Of a stretch of DNA of 64,000 bases, positions 47,619 through 57,715 are shown piece after piece. A model generated the notes under the pieces. That model searched no databases. It saw nothing but the letters and a program-made list of their open reading frames with translations, and was not told where the DNA came from. How positions within the stretch are numbered: position 1 is the stretch's first letter; every line of letters begins with the position of its first letter. The position numbers and the translations under genes are program-made. This DNA comes from Nitrospirota bacterium (GTDB lineage Bacteria; Nitrospirota; Nitrospiria; SBBL01; JAADHI01), in contig JAJDBX010000046.1 of assembly GCA_029261135.1 (NCBI GenBank), forward strand, positions 80,158-144,157, given 5' to 3'.

Positions 47619-48818
47619 TCACCGTCTTTTTTGAAGCCAGGCGAGCGGATTTGTGGGTGCTCCCTGGTGTCTGATTTCAAAATAGAGTTTCGGTTTGTGG
47701 GAGAGGCCTGTTAAACCGACTTCACCAACCATCCGGCCTTTTTTCACGAGGTCTCCCACACCCACCAACAACTTCCCTAAGTGGGCGTAAAGGGAGTAAT
47801 AATTTTCGCCATGGTCGATCATGACCATCATCCCATACCCACGAAACCAGTCGGCGTAGACAACAGTTCCATCAAAAATACTCCTGACTTCTCCCGCTCC
47901 GGCAGGAATGATTTCAATCCCTTTTCGATAAATGGTTTCATTAAATTTCGGGTGTTTTTGACGCCCAAACAGCGCAGCGACTTTTCCATTATTTGGCCAG
48001 ACCAATTGGCCTTTTGTCGTCGAGAACTTCTTTAAAATAATGGTGCTGAGCGCTTCTTTCTTATTCTCCAATGTTTTAAGAAGAGCCTGGATTTCCTTTG
48101 AGGCTTCTGTCATTTCTACAATGGCCCTTTTATACAATGTCCGATCTTTTCGAATCCGGGCAAGTAAGCGATCTTTTTTCTTTCGTTCAGTTCGGCTTTG
48201 CACTAGTTTTTTTGCCAGAGCCTCACGATCATCCATCATACGTTCGACCACTTCATTCAATAATATATTCTTATTCTCAAGTTCTTTTTGCTGCGCTTTG
48301 AACTGAATCAGGATCTCCTCCTCTTTCTGCGCAACCGTCCGAACATATTGAATTTTTCGTAGGAGATCAGGATAGTCTCTAGAGGCAAACAATATTTTTA
48401 ACGAAGCACCCTGTTTCTCTTTGTAAAGCGATTTCACCCGTCCGAGAATTATCTTTTTCCCTTTTTTAATGTCTAAGGTGACTTCTTTAATCCTTGCAGT
48501 CAGTGATTTTTCTTCTTTTTCTTTTTTATTGATTTCTAATTCGAGTAAGGTCGCTTCCTTTTTGAGCAGGCTATAGCGTCGGTCTACGATTTCCATATCG
48601 GTTAGCAGTGAACGTTCTTTTTTTTCAGAAGCAATTGTTTCTTTTACATTTTTTTCGATCTCCGCTTCTATTTGTTCGAGCGCCTTTTTCTCCTGTTGAA
48701 TTTGTTGATCCATTTCAAAAGCAGTCTCTGCATTTGAAATGTGAATCCCAGTGAAAAATACCGGAATTAAAGTTAGAAAAAACAATCCTGTCGATTGAAA
48801 ATACGTTCTATTTTTCAT
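47619..48818 (-). CDS. EnvC-like murein hydrolase activator (degenerate M23)
   Basis: Exported coiled-coil protein that in the EnvC family is controlled by FtsEX and activates cell-wall amidases. Seen: signal peptide, about 220 residues of coiled coil, and a C-terminal LytM domain whose zinc ligands are lost: RKGIEI where enzymes have HxGxD, and KLYFE where they have HLHYE. It therefore should be an activator, not a hydrolase. The ATG overlaps the ftsX stop by 4 bp. Length 399 residues. Confidence 0.88.
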   Translation of the reverse strand: MKNRTYFQSTGLFFLTLIPVFFTGIHISNAETAFEMDQQIQQEKKALEQIEAEIEKNVKETIASEKKERSLLTDMEIVDRRYSLLKKEATLLELEINKKEKEEKSLTARIKEVTLDIKKGKKIILGRVKSLYKEKQGASLKILFASRDYPDLLRKIQYVRTVAQKEEEILIQFKAQQKELENKNILLNEVVERMMDDREALAKKLVQSRTERKKKDRLLARIRKDRTLYKRAIVEMTEASKEIQALLKTLENKKEALSTIILKKFSTTKGQLVWPNNGKVAALFGRQKHPKFNETIYRKGIEIIPAGAGEVRSIFDGTVVYADWFRGYGMMVMIDHGENYYSLYAHLGKLLVGVGDLVKKGRMVGEVGLTGLSHKPKLYFEIRHQGAPTNPLAWLQKRR

Positions 48819-49717
48819 CCTGAATTACGGAGCCTCAAAAGATGTTTCATCGAAAGGTAACTTCCTATTCCTCCCAGGGCACTGCCGCCGATCAGTAAAG
48901 CACATAAAATATTGAGGGGTAAAAACTGCAATCCTTCTAAAGATCCCATCGTTCCTAAAAAACCTTCAATATGTTCTTTAGTGTAGTAAAAAATCAAAAA
49001 AAGCAGAACAATAGAAAATCCACTACTGATGATCCCCATGAGGATGCCTTCAATGAAGAATGGAATTTTAATAAATCCATGCGTTGCACCCATCAGCTTC
49101 ATGATTTCAATCTCATCACGTCGATTGTAAAAATGGAGTCGAATGGTATTCGCAATATTCGTCATAATGGCCACGACCAAAAATCCTCCGATCCCCACAC
49201 CAATGACCTGAAGCAACTTTAAAAATAGGTTCAAATTCTCCAGCCATTCAGAGCCATACTGGACTTCTTCGACACCACCGAGCCCCTTAAAGTCATTAAT
49301 GATTTCTTCGAGTAATACCACTTTTTGAAAATCGTTTTTAACCACCACCTCAAATGAAGCCGGCAAGGGATTTTCTCCAAGACGGTCAATGAGGGTCTTG
49401 TCCTGAAATGACTCGTTAAATATTTCTAAGGCCGCCTCTTTCGAAATATAGGTCGCAGAAAAAATACGCGTATCCCCATTAAGGGTGTCTTTGATCGTTT
49501 GGAGCGATTTTGCATCAATTCTTTCTTCCAGGTAGATACTAAACTGAACACTTTCCCGCATTTTCTGAGCAAAGCCTTGCATGTTGTTATAAAAAAGGAG
49601 AAAGACACCAAAAATCATCAGGGTTAAACTCAAAGAAAACAAAGAAAAGAAACCCATCATTTTATTGATTTGAATATTTTCAATCGCTGATTTAAAGTGG
49701 TAAAAAAATTGTCTCAT
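48815..49717 (-). CDS. ftsX: Cell-division ABC transporter permease FtsX
   Basis: Membrane partner of FtsE. Seen: four membrane segments (about residues 22-45, 170-195, 220-245, 265-290), the large periplasmic loop between the first two, and the FtsX segment NTIRLHFYNRRDEIEIMKLMGA. 300 residues. ATGA overlaps with both ftsE and the EnvC-like gene show tight translational coupling. Confidence 0.95.
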   Translation of the reverse strand: MRQFFYHFKSAIENIQINKMMGFFSLFSLSLTLMIFGVFLLFYNNMQGFAQKMRESVQFSIYLEERIDAKSLQTIKDTLNGDTRIFSATYISKEAALEIFNESFQDKTLIDRLGENPLPASFEVVVKNDFQKVVLLEEIINDFKGLGGVEEVQYGSEWLENLNLFLKLLQVIGVGIGGFLVVAIMTNIANTIRLHFYNRRDEIEIMKLMGATHGFIKIPFFIEGILMGIISSGFSIVLLFLIFYYTKEHIEGFLGTMGSLEGLQFLPLNILCALLIGGSALGGIGSYLSMKHLLRLRNSG

Positions 49718-50382
49718 TCCGGCATTCCATCAGAGACAATTTTGCCATTGTGCAAAATCAATTTTCGCCTTGATATTTTAGAAAAAAGGTGGCGGTCATG
49801 TGTCGCCACAATCACAGTCGTTCCAGCCGTTTGAATATTCCGCAATAAATCAACAATATCCAGTGCGAGGTCTTCATCCAAATTCCCAGTGGGTTCATCT
49901 GCGAGCAAGATTGAAGGCCGATTCACGAGGGCACGCGCGATAGCAACACGTTGCTGCTCTCCTCCCGAAAGAAAAGAAGGGCGTTGATTTTTCCGATGTT
50001 CAATGCGCACATTTTTCATCACTTCGTGGACTCTTTTTTTGATATCGCTACGTGAAGTCCCGATAATTTCTAGAGGTAAGGCAACATTCTCAAAAACAGT
50101 TTTACGCTGAATCAGTTTGAAATCTTGAAAAACAAAACCGATATCTCGTCGAATGAATGGAATCTGAGCCTCCTTCAAGCGAGAAATATTTTTTCCACCA
50201 ATCAGAATTTGTCCTTGGTCTGCGCGTTCCTCACAGAACAACAATCTAAGCAATGTGGATTTTCCAGCTCCGCTTGATCCGGTCACAAAAACAAACTCAC
50301 CTTTTTCGACCTTCAGGTTGATATCTTCTAAGGCGAGAAAATCATTCCGGTAATATTTATAAACATGAAACAGTTGTATCAT
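49714..50382 (-). CDS. ftsE: Cell-division ABC transporter ATPase FtsE
   Basis: Cytoplasmic ATPase that drives FtsX. Seen: Walker [15 protein letters not shown], signature [15 protein letters not shown], Walker [12 protein letters not shown] and the switch histidine (VATHD). 222 residues. First gene of ftsE-ftsX-envC. Confidence 0.96.
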   Translation of the reverse strand: MIQLFHVYKYYRNDFLALEDINLKVEKGEFVFVTGSSGAGKSTLLRLLFCEERADQGQILIGGKNISRLKEAQIPFIRRDIGFVFQDFKLIQRKTVFENVALPLEIIGTSRSDIKKRVHEVMKNVRIEHRKNQRPSFLSGGEQQRVAIARALVNRPSILLADEPTGNLDEDLALDIVDLLRNIQTAGTTVIVATHDRHLFSKISRRKLILHNGKIVSDGMPE

Positions 50383-50508
50383 GACTTATATTAAAAACCT
50401 CTGATGAGAGTAAGCACAATTTGTTCGGGAAGATTGATTTCGATTCAAAAGAAAAATCTTAAGGGTTCTTCAGCAATGGCTTATACCTACCCTGCCGAAT
50501 CTTCGGGG

Positions 50509-50892
50509 TTAAACGTGTACAACATCCTTTTTAGAAAGATAATCAGAAATTAAACGGTCAAGCCTTTCATTTTTGGGAAACGCGCTTGTTGGGTGAAGCG
50601 TTTCTTTCGCTTCCATCTTTTGCTCCTGAGGCTGAGCTGAGCCTATTTCAACTTTCCCACCCACCAATTCACGGAGCATTTGTTTATGTTGCTCTTGCAT
50701 CATCTCTTTCACTGTTTCTTCATAGGAAGCCGATTTAGATATCTCGAGATAGCTACTTTTTTTTGAAGAAAGGATCGCACCATTTTTAAATAAGATGGTT
50801 GTGAGTGTGTGTTGATCTAAACCACCATCTTCTGTCTGAACATGGAAGGTCTCACCTTTATGCTGTATGTTTGTATTGATCCCGATAATCAT
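50509..50892 (-). CDS. Conserved small protein of unknown function
   Basis: 127 residues with no assigned function that I know; the N-terminal pattern (INTNIQHKGETFHVQTEDGG then FKNGAILSSKKSSYLE) looks familiar from uncharacterised proteins of deltaproteobacteria and related groups. Soluble: a beta-rich first half and a helical, charged second half. It sits between yraN and ftsE, all on the minus strand. Confidence 0.68.
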   Translation of the reverse strand: MIIGINTNIQHKGETFHVQTEDGGLDQHTLTTILFKNGAILSSKKSSYLEISKSASYEETVKEMMQEQHKQMLRELVGGKVEIGSAQPQEQKMEAKETLHPTSAFPKNERLDRLISDYLSKKDVVHV

Positions 50893-50913
50893 GAAATTCA
50901 GTATACCGCTTTT

Positions 50914-51309
50914 TTAAAAATTTATCGCCATTTCAAAAGCATTTCGGATCAATTCCACATGATACCCTTTAAGGTTTTTCTTTACGGCAACCACATCAAA
51001 ACGACATAGGGCGGGTGCTGATTTTAAATCGCTGAGATAACTCAGGGCCACACGCGTAATTTTTGATTGTTTTTTAAAATCAACCGCTTCTTGAGGGAGA
51101 CCAAAGTCGTATCCCGTTCTTGTCTTGACTTCAATAAAAACAAGGGCCTCTCCTTCAAGCGCAATAAGATCGATTTCCCCCAAAGACGTCCGGTAGTTTT
51201 GTGAAACAATCTTGTATCCTTCTTTTTTTAGAAAACGTGCCGCAATGGCTTCTCCTTTTTCTCCCGTGATTAGATGACGCCGCGAAACGTTTTTCGGTGC
51301 AAACGACAT
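50914..51309 (-). CDS. YraN family protein (UPF0102, nuclease-like fold)
   Basis: Small protein with restriction-endonuclease-like fold motifs: GEKGEAIAARFLKKEGYKI, GEIDLIALEGEALVFIEVKTR (the D and ExK residues are present). Function not settled. Its start overlaps the end of rnhB by 40 bp, a usual pairing. Confidence 0.88.
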   Translation of the reverse strand: MSFAPKNVSRRHLITGEKGEAIAARFLKKEGYKIVSQNYRTSLGEIDLIALEGEALVFIEVKTRTGYDFGLPQEAVDFKKQSKITRVALSYLSDLKSAPALCRFDVVAVKKNLKGYHVELIRNAFEMAINF

Positions 51310-51875
51310 GAGCCAAACTCCTTAATATTGTTTAAATGTTCTCGCGTGCCGTACCCTTTATGGCGAAAGAAATTATATTGAGGAAAGTCTTCATGATACT
51401 GACACATCAAAGCGTCTCGTGTCACCTTTGCGATCACAGAGGCTGCAGCAATACTGATCGAAAGATCATCACCATGAATGATCCCTTTTTGAGGAATTGA
51501 AAGATCCGGCAGTGTTAAGGCATCGATTAAGAGATAGTCTGGCTGGACAGCAAGTGTATCAAGGGCTTGACGCATTGCAAGTAAGCTGGCCTGTAAAATA
51601 TTGATCTGGTCAATGGTTTCATTGTCAACAATGCCGACCGACGTTGCATAGGCAAGCTGTTTAATCTGACTAAAAAAGATTTGACGGCGTTTTGGGGACA
51701 GTTTCTTTGAATCGCGCAGACCTTCAATAAAACAGCCCCGAGGTAAAATAACCGCAGCCGCCACAACGGGTCCCGCAAGCGAACCACGACCTACTTCGTC
51801 AATCCCGCAAATGGATTGATACCCCGCAACAGAAAGGGCGCGTTCAAAGGAAGTCATTTTCACTCGAAATGACAC
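51270..51875 (-). CDS. rnhB: Ribonuclease HII
   Basis: Cuts RNA in RNA-DNA hybrids. Seen: catalytic CGIDEVGRGSLAGPVV, the LIDALTLPD aspartate and ASVIAKVTRDALM. 201 residues is normal. It lies 17 bp downstream of rplS on the same strand. Confidence 0.95.
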   Translation of the reverse strand: MSFRVKMTSFERALSVAGYQSICGIDEVGRGSLAGPVVAAAVILPRGCFIEGLRDSKKLSPKRRQIFFSQIKQLAYATSVGIVDNETIDQINILQASLLAMRQALDTLAVQPDYLLIDALTLPDLSIPQKGIIHGDDLSISIAAASVIAKVTRDALMCQYHEDFPQYNFFRHKGYGTREHLNNIKEFGSCRLHRKTFRGVI

Positions 51876-51892
51876 ATGTCCCGATGGCCTAT

Positions 51893-52318
51893 TTAATTAT
51901 TTTTCGGTTGAGCCTCTGAGTCCGTCGGAGTGACTTCTTTCGACGCCTGCACGGGTTTCTTTTTGGTGGGGTAGACCCGTTCCTTTTCAGAAATACGGGC
52001 AGCACGCCCTGTTCTTGAACGGAGATAGTAAAGCTTCGCCCCTCGAACCTTGCCCTTCTTCAGCGTTTCTACTTTATCAATAAAGGGAGAACTGAAAGGG
52101 AAAATTCTTTCGACCCCTATCCCAAAAGATGTTTTACGCACCGTGAATGTTTTTCGATTGCTCGACCCTTTAATCCGAATGACAATCCCTTCATAGACCT
52201 GGATGCGCTCTTTTTCCCCTTCTTTAATCCGAACATGGACACGCACTGTTTCACCAATATTTATTTCTGGGGCATCCTTTTTTTTCAGGCCCTCTTCTAA
52301 TCGTTCTAAACGGTTCAT
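51893..52318 (-). CDS. rplS: 50S ribosomal protein L19 with C-terminal extension
   Basis: Seen: [51 protein letters not shown] and [19 protein letters not shown], all typical L19. At 141 residues it is about 25 longer than usual because of a Lys/Pro/Glu-rich tail after [14 protein letters not shown] precedes the ATG. Confidence 0.96.
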   Translation of the reverse strand: MNRLERLEEGLKKKDAPEINIGETVRVHVRIKEGEKERIQVYEGIVIRIKGSSNRKTFTVRKTSFGIGVERIFPFSSPFIDKVETLKKGKVRGAKLYYLRSRTGRAARISEKERVYPTKKKPVQASKEVTPTDSEAQPKNN

Positions 52319-52388
52319 CTTGTCTACTCCCTTTTTTCTAGCTTGGCACGAAGAAAACAGTAGTGCGCTTTGCTCGGCTGTTCTTTTC

Positions 52389-53135
52389 TTAAGCTATTTC
52401 ACTCTCATTTAATAAATTAAGTTGCTCTCGTTCACCAAAAGTCAAAACCGCATCTGACAATAAATCCGGCCTTTTTTGGTGGGTATTGATAATGGCATGT
52501 CTTCTTCTCCAGGCTTTGATTTCAGCATGATTTCCCGAAACGAGCACTTCAGGAACCTGCATGCCCTTAAACTCGAAGGGTCTCGTATAATGGGGATATT
52601 CTAAAAGTGAATCCTCAAAAGACTCCTCTTCAATAGATGCGGCGGAACCGAGTACCCCTGGAAGGAGTCTGGCTGCAGCATCAATCATCGCAATGGCAGG
52701 GAGCTCACCCCCCGTGAGTACAAAATCACCAACAGAAACTTCTTCGAGAAAGAGCCCTTCGTTGACACGTGCATCAATTCCTTCGTAATGACCACAGATA
52801 AAAACCAAGGCTCGGCTTTCTCTCGAAAATTCTTCTGCCAAGCGCTGGTCAAAAGGCTTTCCCTGCGGCGTGGGCATTATAATGCGGATGTCATTCCCTC
52901 GTAATGCATTCACCTTTTCAATCGCAGCAAAGATGGGTTCAGGTTTAAGCAACATCCCTCCGCCCCCGCCATAAGGCACATCATCTGTCATATGATGTTT
53001 ATCATGTGTAAAATCTCTCAGTTGATGGGTCATCACCTCTAAAAACTGACGCTCTTGCGCCCGCTTTAGAATGCTCTCCCCTAATACAGCCTTTACCATC
53101 TCCGGAAATAAGGAGATGACATCGCATCGCATCAT
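52389..53135 (-). CDS. trmD: tRNA (guanine-N1)-methyltransferase TrmD
   Basis: Makes m1G37 in tRNA. Seen: [13 protein letters not shown], the AdoMet-binding knot regions [13 protein letters not shown] and [13 protein letters not shown], and [11 protein letters not shown]. 248 residues. The start overlaps rimM by 4 bp. Confidence 0.97.
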   Translation of the reverse strand: MMRCDVISLFPEMVKAVLGESILKRAQERQFLEVMTHQLRDFTHDKHHMTDDVPYGGGGGMLLKPEPIFAAIEKVNALRGNDIRIIMPTPQGKPFDQRLAEEFSRESRALVFICGHYEGIDARVNEGLFLEEVSVGDFVLTGGELPAIAMIDAAARLLPGVLGSAASIEEESFEDSLLEYPHYTRPFEFKGMQVPEVLVSGNHAEIKAWRRRHAIINTHQKRPDLLSDAVLTFGEREQLNLLNESEIA

Positions 53136-53653
53136 AAATCTAACAAGCCTTCAATGGGATCAATCCAAATCAGGTTCTGATCAAGATCCACCTTTTTTAC
53201 AAATCTTTTTATTGCGGGGATGAGGGATTCTCCTCCGTCCCTTTTCACAACAAGAATATCATTGCTTCCTGTTTCAAGAATTTCAATGACCTCTCCTAGG
53301 GCACCATCCCCTTCGATACACACATTCATCCCAATTAAATCAGAGTGAAAATAGCTCCCTTCCGGAAGCTCAACCCGCTCTGACTCCGGGATCAAGAGAA
53401 GACCACCCCTTAAAAATTCAACACCACTTCGATCTGTAAATGTCTCAAAAGTCAGATAAACATATGCCGATGCAAATCGTCGCTTTTTGATATTACACTT
53501 TAAGACTTCTCCCTGACTTGTTTTGACCATAACCTCCTGAAGGTCGTTAAATCGCTCAGGAAAATCAGTCAGGAGTGTGACCTTGACCTCCCCGTGAAGC
53601 CCAATCGGTTTGATAATCTTCCCGATTGTAATGAGATCTTCCTCAAGGGACAC
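53132..53653 (-). CDS. rimM: 16S rRNA processing protein RimM
   Basis: 30S maturation factor. Seen: N-terminal IGKIIKPIGLHGEVKVTLLTDFP (RimM domain) and a C-terminal PRC-barrel (LIPAIKRFVKKVDLDQNLIW). 173 residues. GTG start directly follows the khpA stop codon. Confidence 0.94.
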   Translation of the reverse strand: MSLEEDLITIGKIIKPIGLHGEVKVTLLTDFPERFNDLQEVMVKTSQGEVLKCNIKKRRFASAYVYLTFETFTDRSGVEFLRGGLLLIPESERVELPEGSYFHSDLIGMNVCIEGDGALGEVIEILETGSNDILVVKRDGGESLIPAIKRFVKKVDLDQNLIWIDPIEGLLDL

Positions 53654-53884
53654 CTATTCGAGTATCTCAAGCACGCATCTTTTTCCTATTTTTGTTCCCG
53701 CGGCATTCAAAATAGTCCGCATCGCCCTTGCAGTACGACCTTGTTTCCCAATTACCTTGCCTAAGTCTTCTTGAGCAACCCTCAGTTCAATGATCGTTGT
53801 TTTCTCACCTGCAGTATCTTTAACAACAACACTTTCTGGTCGATCCACTAACGATTTCGCAATATACTCAATCAAATCTTTCAT
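53654..53884 (-). CDS. khpA: KH domain RNA-binding protein KhpA
   Basis: 76-residue single KH domain with the GxxG loop ([18 protein letters not shown]). Usual place between rpsP and rimM. GGAGG lies 7 nt before the ATG. Confidence 0.93.
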   Translation of the reverse strand: MKDLIEYIAKSLVDRPESVVVKDTAGEKTTIIELRVAQEDLGKVIGKQGRTARAMRTILNAAGTKIGKRCVLEILE

Positions 53885-53953
53885 CGACGCTACCTCCGTT
53901 GGAGTCTCAGGAGAGAGGGATCTTTATGGGATAAAACCCACCTTACCCGATGG

Positions 53954-54223
53954 TTACGATGCTTTCTGTTCTGACGCCAGTTTAAATAATTGCGATTTTT
54001 TGAAAATTGATTTTACAGTATCTGACGGTAGGGCCCCTTTATTTAACCAATGCACTGCTCGCTCTGTATTGATTTTAACTGCAGCTTCTTCAACAAGCGG
54101 ATCATAAGTTCCTAATATCTCAATGAACTTTCCATCTCTTGGTGCCTCCGAATCCGCAACGACCATCCGATAAAATGGGCGTTTATGCCGTCCTATCCGC
54201 GTTAATCTAATTCTAACTGCCAT
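53954..54223 (-). CDS. rpsP: 30S ribosomal protein S16
   Basis: Seen: [19 protein letters not shown] start, GTYDP and [15 protein letters not shown]. 89 residues is normal. GAGGA precedes the ATG. ffh lies 119 bp upstream on the same strand. Confidence 0.97.
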   Translation of the reverse strand: MAVRIRLTRIGRHKRPFYRMVVADSEAPRDGKFIEILGTYDPLVEEAAVKINTERAVHWLNKGALPSDTVKSIFKKSQLFKLASEQKAS

Positions 54224-54342
54224 TTAAACATCCTCAATGTTATAGATAATACCTTCAATTGTTTTTAGACTTTGTACAAGCTACAGTACCCTTTAATTTG
54301 GTCTTAATCTACTTGAAAAGTAAGCAAAACCTCATTTTTGGC

Positions 54343-55680
54343 TTAAAAAGGCATCATACCTTGACCCATACCCCCCCTTTTCCCTTTACCGGACGACATG
54401 CGCTTCATCATTTTCTTCGCCTGATAGAATTGCTTTAATAGGCGGTTGAGCTCTTGGACAGATGTCCCGCTTCCTCTTGAAATTCGTTTTCTCCGACTCG
54501 CAGCAATGATGCCTGGATCTCGCCGTTCCCGAAAGGTCATCGACGAAATCATCGCTTGAACTGATTTCATTTCCCGATCAATTTTTTCTTGATCTGGAAG
54601 GGCTTTCATCCGCTGCATCCCTGGGATCATCCCCATCAATTTTGCGGCACCCCCCATCTTTTTCATCTGTTTGATTTGATCGCTAAAATCATCCAGCGTA
54701 AATTGATCCTTCCGCAACTTTTGACTTAACTGGACGGCTTCCTCTTTGTCCACATTTTGTTCTGCAAGCTCGACCAAAGAAAGCACATCCCCCATGCCAA
54801 GAATTCGGGAAGCCATCCGATCGGGGTAAAAAAGTTCAAGCGCATCTAATTTTTCACCCGTACCAATAAAACGAACGGGTGCTCCCGTTACCGCACGAAT
54901 CGACAAAATAGCGCCGCCACGGGCATCCCCTTCTGTTTTTGTTAAAACCACGCCAGTCAGACTCAGTTTTTTATGGAAGGTTTCAGCCACATTAACTGCA
55001 ACTTGGCCTGTCATGGCATCTGCAACCAACAAAATTTCATCGGGGGAAATTTCGTCCTTCATGCGAGAAAGTTCATCCATCAAGGCTTCATCGACTTCAA
55101 GACGTCCTGCCGTATCAATGACAACGACATCAAAGCCATGTTCTATTCCGTAGGAGATTCCTTTTTTTGCTGCTTCTACAGGGTTTTTCTCATGCATTGG
55201 CAGGACAACAGGAACCTCTATTGATTTTCCGAGGGTCTCCAATTGATCTACCGCAGCAGGACGCTGAAGGTCTGCGGCAACCAACACAACGCGCTTTTCT
55301 TTTTCACGAAAAAATCGTGCGATTTTACCGGCAGTGGTTGTTTTTCCTGAACCCTGCAAGCCAACCAGCATGACGACAGTTGGCGGTTTGGAGGCCAAAG
55401 CAATGCCTTTTCCCTTGCCTCCCATGAGTTCGGTCAGCTCTTCGGATACGATCTTTACAACTTGCTGACCTGGCGTCAGACTCTCTAATACAGCCTTTCC
55501 GACCGCCTTCTTTCTTACCCCTTCACAGAAAGATCTCGCCACTTTAAAGTGAACATCCGACTCTAAAAGTGCAAGCCGCACCTCACGGAGCGTTTCGTCA
55601 ATATTCTCTTCAGTGAGGAGACCCCGACCCCGGATTTTCTTAAAAAGTTTATCGAATCGTTTCGTAATATTTTCTAACAT
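54343..55680 (-). CDS. ffh: Signal recognition particle protein Ffh
   Basis: GTPase of the SRP that binds signal sequences with 4.5S RNA. Seen: N-domain helices, P-loop GLQGSGKTTTAGKIA, DTAGRLEVDEALM, TKTEGDARGG and a methionine-rich M domain with SRGSGTSVQELNRLLKQF. The ATG at 55680 (MLENITKRF) matches family starts; the track adds 17 residues to 55731. Confidence 0.97.
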   Translation of the reverse strand: MLENITKRFDKLFKKIRGRGLLTEENIDETLREVRLALLESDVHFKVARSFCEGVRKKAVGKAVLESLTPGQQVVKIVSEELTELMGGKGKGIALASKPPTVVMLVGLQGSGKTTTAGKIARFFREKEKRVVLVAADLQRPAAVDQLETLGKSIEVPVVLPMHEKNPVEAAKKGISYGIEHGFDVVVIDTAGRLEVDEALMDELSRMKDEISPDEILLVADAMTGQVAVNVAETFHKKLSLTGVVLTKTEGDARGGAILSIRAVTGAPVRFIGTGEKLDALELFYPDRMASRILGMGDVLSLVELAEQNVDKEEAVQLSQKLRKDQFTLDDFSDQIKQMKKMGGAAKLMGMIPGMQRMKALPDQEKIDREMKSVQAMISSMTFRERRDPGIIAASRRKRISRGSGTSVQELNRLLKQFYQAKKMMKRMSSGKGKRGGMGQGMMPF

Positions 55681-55847
55681 CTTAAGGCGCAACACCCCCG
55701 CGAAAAATTGGAAAATTATAGAGGATCTCAAAGTCTAAAGTCAAGAAAACCACAGCGCCTTTCTTTCTGGATCAAATTGTCAAAATCTTGTATGATATGT
55801 TCTACTTCAAATGTGGGAAATCTGTTTTCTTGAAATAGAGCTGATCT

Positions 55848-56606
55848 ATGTCAGATCCACAACTGAAACAGTTACCTAAAGACAAGAAATATCCCCTGAG
55901 CAATATCGATCTTACAGAAGCAATCCACCTCATTTGCCACGCAGGTTATCCGGATCCCAGTTTAGAAATTCCAGAGAATGACAGGGAAAAACTACTGCAA
56001 CGGGTCGTTGATGACTTATGCGCCTTATCCATGCACGATGGTCTGACCGGCCTCAGCAATCTTCGATATTTTCAAATCGCCCTAAAACGAGAAGCCCATC
56101 GCTCTGCTCGGGATGGAACCCCTTGTTCGCTGCTCATGTTGGACATCGACCACTTTAAGTCCATCAATGACAACTACGGACATCCTGCCGGCGACAGGGC
56201 ACTTCAGACAGTGGCTCAGCACCTCAAAAAAGAGTTAAGACCGGGCGATACCTTGTCCCGTTACGGCGGAGAAGAATTTACGGTCATATTGCCCAATTGT
56301 GCATTGGGATATGCCATTCAAGCGGCAGAGCGACTGAGGTTAGCTATCTCTGAAAAGCCGATCGCCATCACAGAAGAAACCCAGAGAACAATTACAATAA
56401 GTATTGGCATCGCCGAAACAAGATCCTCTTCGGAGCCGGATCTAATTGGCTTTGTCAAAATGGCCGATGAAAACCTCTACAAAGCCAAAGCATTGGGCCG
56501 AAACCAAGTCTGTTACATCCCTTCAATTACGACAGAAGTCTCTTCCAAAGAAAAGGCCGCGCTTTTCAAGAAACAAAGAAAAACAAAAGCCAAGAACAAA
56601 AAGTAA
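55848..56606 (+). CDS. Soluble GGDEF diguanylate cyclase
   Basis: 252 residues: about 60 N-terminal residues without a recognised sensor, then a GGDEF domain (about 65-225) with intact RYGGEEF and an I-site RPGD five residues upstream, and a lysine-rich tail. No membrane segment. It is divergent from ffh and convergent with mutY (6-bp gap between stops). Confidence 0.92.
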   Translation: MSDPQLKQLPKDKKYPLSNIDLTEAIHLICHAGYPDPSLEIPENDREKLLQRVVDDLCALSMHDGLTGLSNLRYFQIALKREAHRSARDGTPCSLLMLDIDHFKSINDNYGHPAGDRALQTVAQHLKKELRPGDTLSRYGGEEFTVILPNCALGYAIQAAERLRLAISEKPIAITEETQRTITISIGIAETRSSSEPDLIGFVKMADENLYKAKALGRNQVCYIPSITTEVSSKEKAALFKKQRKTKAKNKK

Positions 56607-56611
56607 AGATT

Positions 56612-57715
56612 CTAAAATAAGATGCTTTGTTCTTCTCCCTGAGGGAGTCCAGATATAATCTTTTGATGCGCTGACGAAAAAGCATATCCTGAAAGTGATG
56701 TTTTACTCACCCACTTTAGAGGGGGTTTAACGCTCACTGGCTTTTTAAGATGAAAAGAAAAAACATGTAAGGTCATTTTGAAGTGAGTAAAGGCATGACG
56801 AATAGTCATGTAGTGCCGAGGGTTCGGCACATCCGTATCGATCTGCCTGCGAAGAAACTGTTCGCAGGATGCAGCGACTGAAGATAACGCAGTTTCCACA
56901 CGTTCTCCAGGAAACTCCCACAAGCCCGCCAATAACCCTTTCAGCGGTCTACGCTGAATTAAAACAGTATCATCACATTTGATCACTGCAGCAAAATAAT
57001 CAAAATGAGGGACTTTTTTCCGTGGCGTTTTGACTGGTAAAATATGCTGGAGATCTTTTTTAAATGCCTCACAGGATCTCGCCACAGGACAGGGAGTACA
57101 GCTGGGTTGTTTGGGCGTACAGACCGTCGCACCAAAATCCATAATGGCCTGCAAATATGTTGCAGCATCTCGATGGGGTAAAAGGGTCTCAGATGTATGC
57201 CAAAGCCAATCCTTCACCCATTTTTCGCGAGGATCTTTCGTTATCCCAAAAAATCGGCAGAGTACCCGGCGAACATTGCCATCTAAAATAGGATATCGTT
57301 TTTTATGGGCGATGGTTAAAATCGCGCCAGCCGTCGATCGACCAATACCGGGCAAAGCATTCAATTCCTGATATGTCGAGGGGACTTTTCCGGAAAATCG
57401 TACAAGCACCTCTCCAGCTGCTTTGTGGAGATGACGTGCTCGCGCATAATAACCGAGTCCTTGCCACAATTTTAAAACCCTCTCCAGATCTGAAAGGGCA
57501 AGTGCTTGAATGGTTGGAAAAATTTTTAAAAACCGATGATAATAGGGAAGTACAGTCGCAACCTGCGTTTGCTGCAACATAATTTCCGAGACCCAAATCG
57601 CATAAGGATCACAGGTTAAGCGCCAGGGAAGATCGCGGCCTGCGGAACGGTACCATTGAAGGAGTGGACGAGTAAATCGTGGCCGTGTCTTATCATCAAT
57701 GTTTTTTTTCGTCAT
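56612..57715 (-). CDS. mutY: A/G-specific adenine glycosylase MutY
   Basis: Removes adenine mispaired with 8-oxoguanine. Seen: [24 protein letters not shown], helix-hairpin-helix [13 protein letters not shown] with the catalytic aspartate in LDGNVRRVL, the 4Fe-4S cysteine cluster [17 protein letters not shown] and a C-terminal NUDIX-like domain. The ATG at 57715 is preferred to the track's TTG at 57736; it overlaps the end of cysE by 20 bp. Confidence 0.94.
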   Translation of the reverse strand: MTKKNIDDKTRPRFTRPLLQWYRSAGRDLPWRLTCDPYAIWVSEIMLQQTQVATVLPYYHRFLKIFPTIQALALSDLERVLKLWQGLGYYARARHLHKAAGEVLVRFSGKVPSTYQELNALPGIGRSTAGAILTIAHKKRYPILDGNVRRVLCRFFGITKDPREKWVKDWLWHTSETLLPHRDAATYLQAIMDFGATVCTPKQPSCTPCPVARSCEAFKKDLQHILPVKTPRKKVPHFDYFAAVIKCDDTVLIQRRPLKGLLAGLWEFPGERVETALSSVAASCEQFLRRQIDTDVPNPRHYMTIRHAFTHFKMTLHVFSFHLKKPVSVKPPLKWVSKTSLSGYAFSSAHQKIISGLPQGEEQSILF

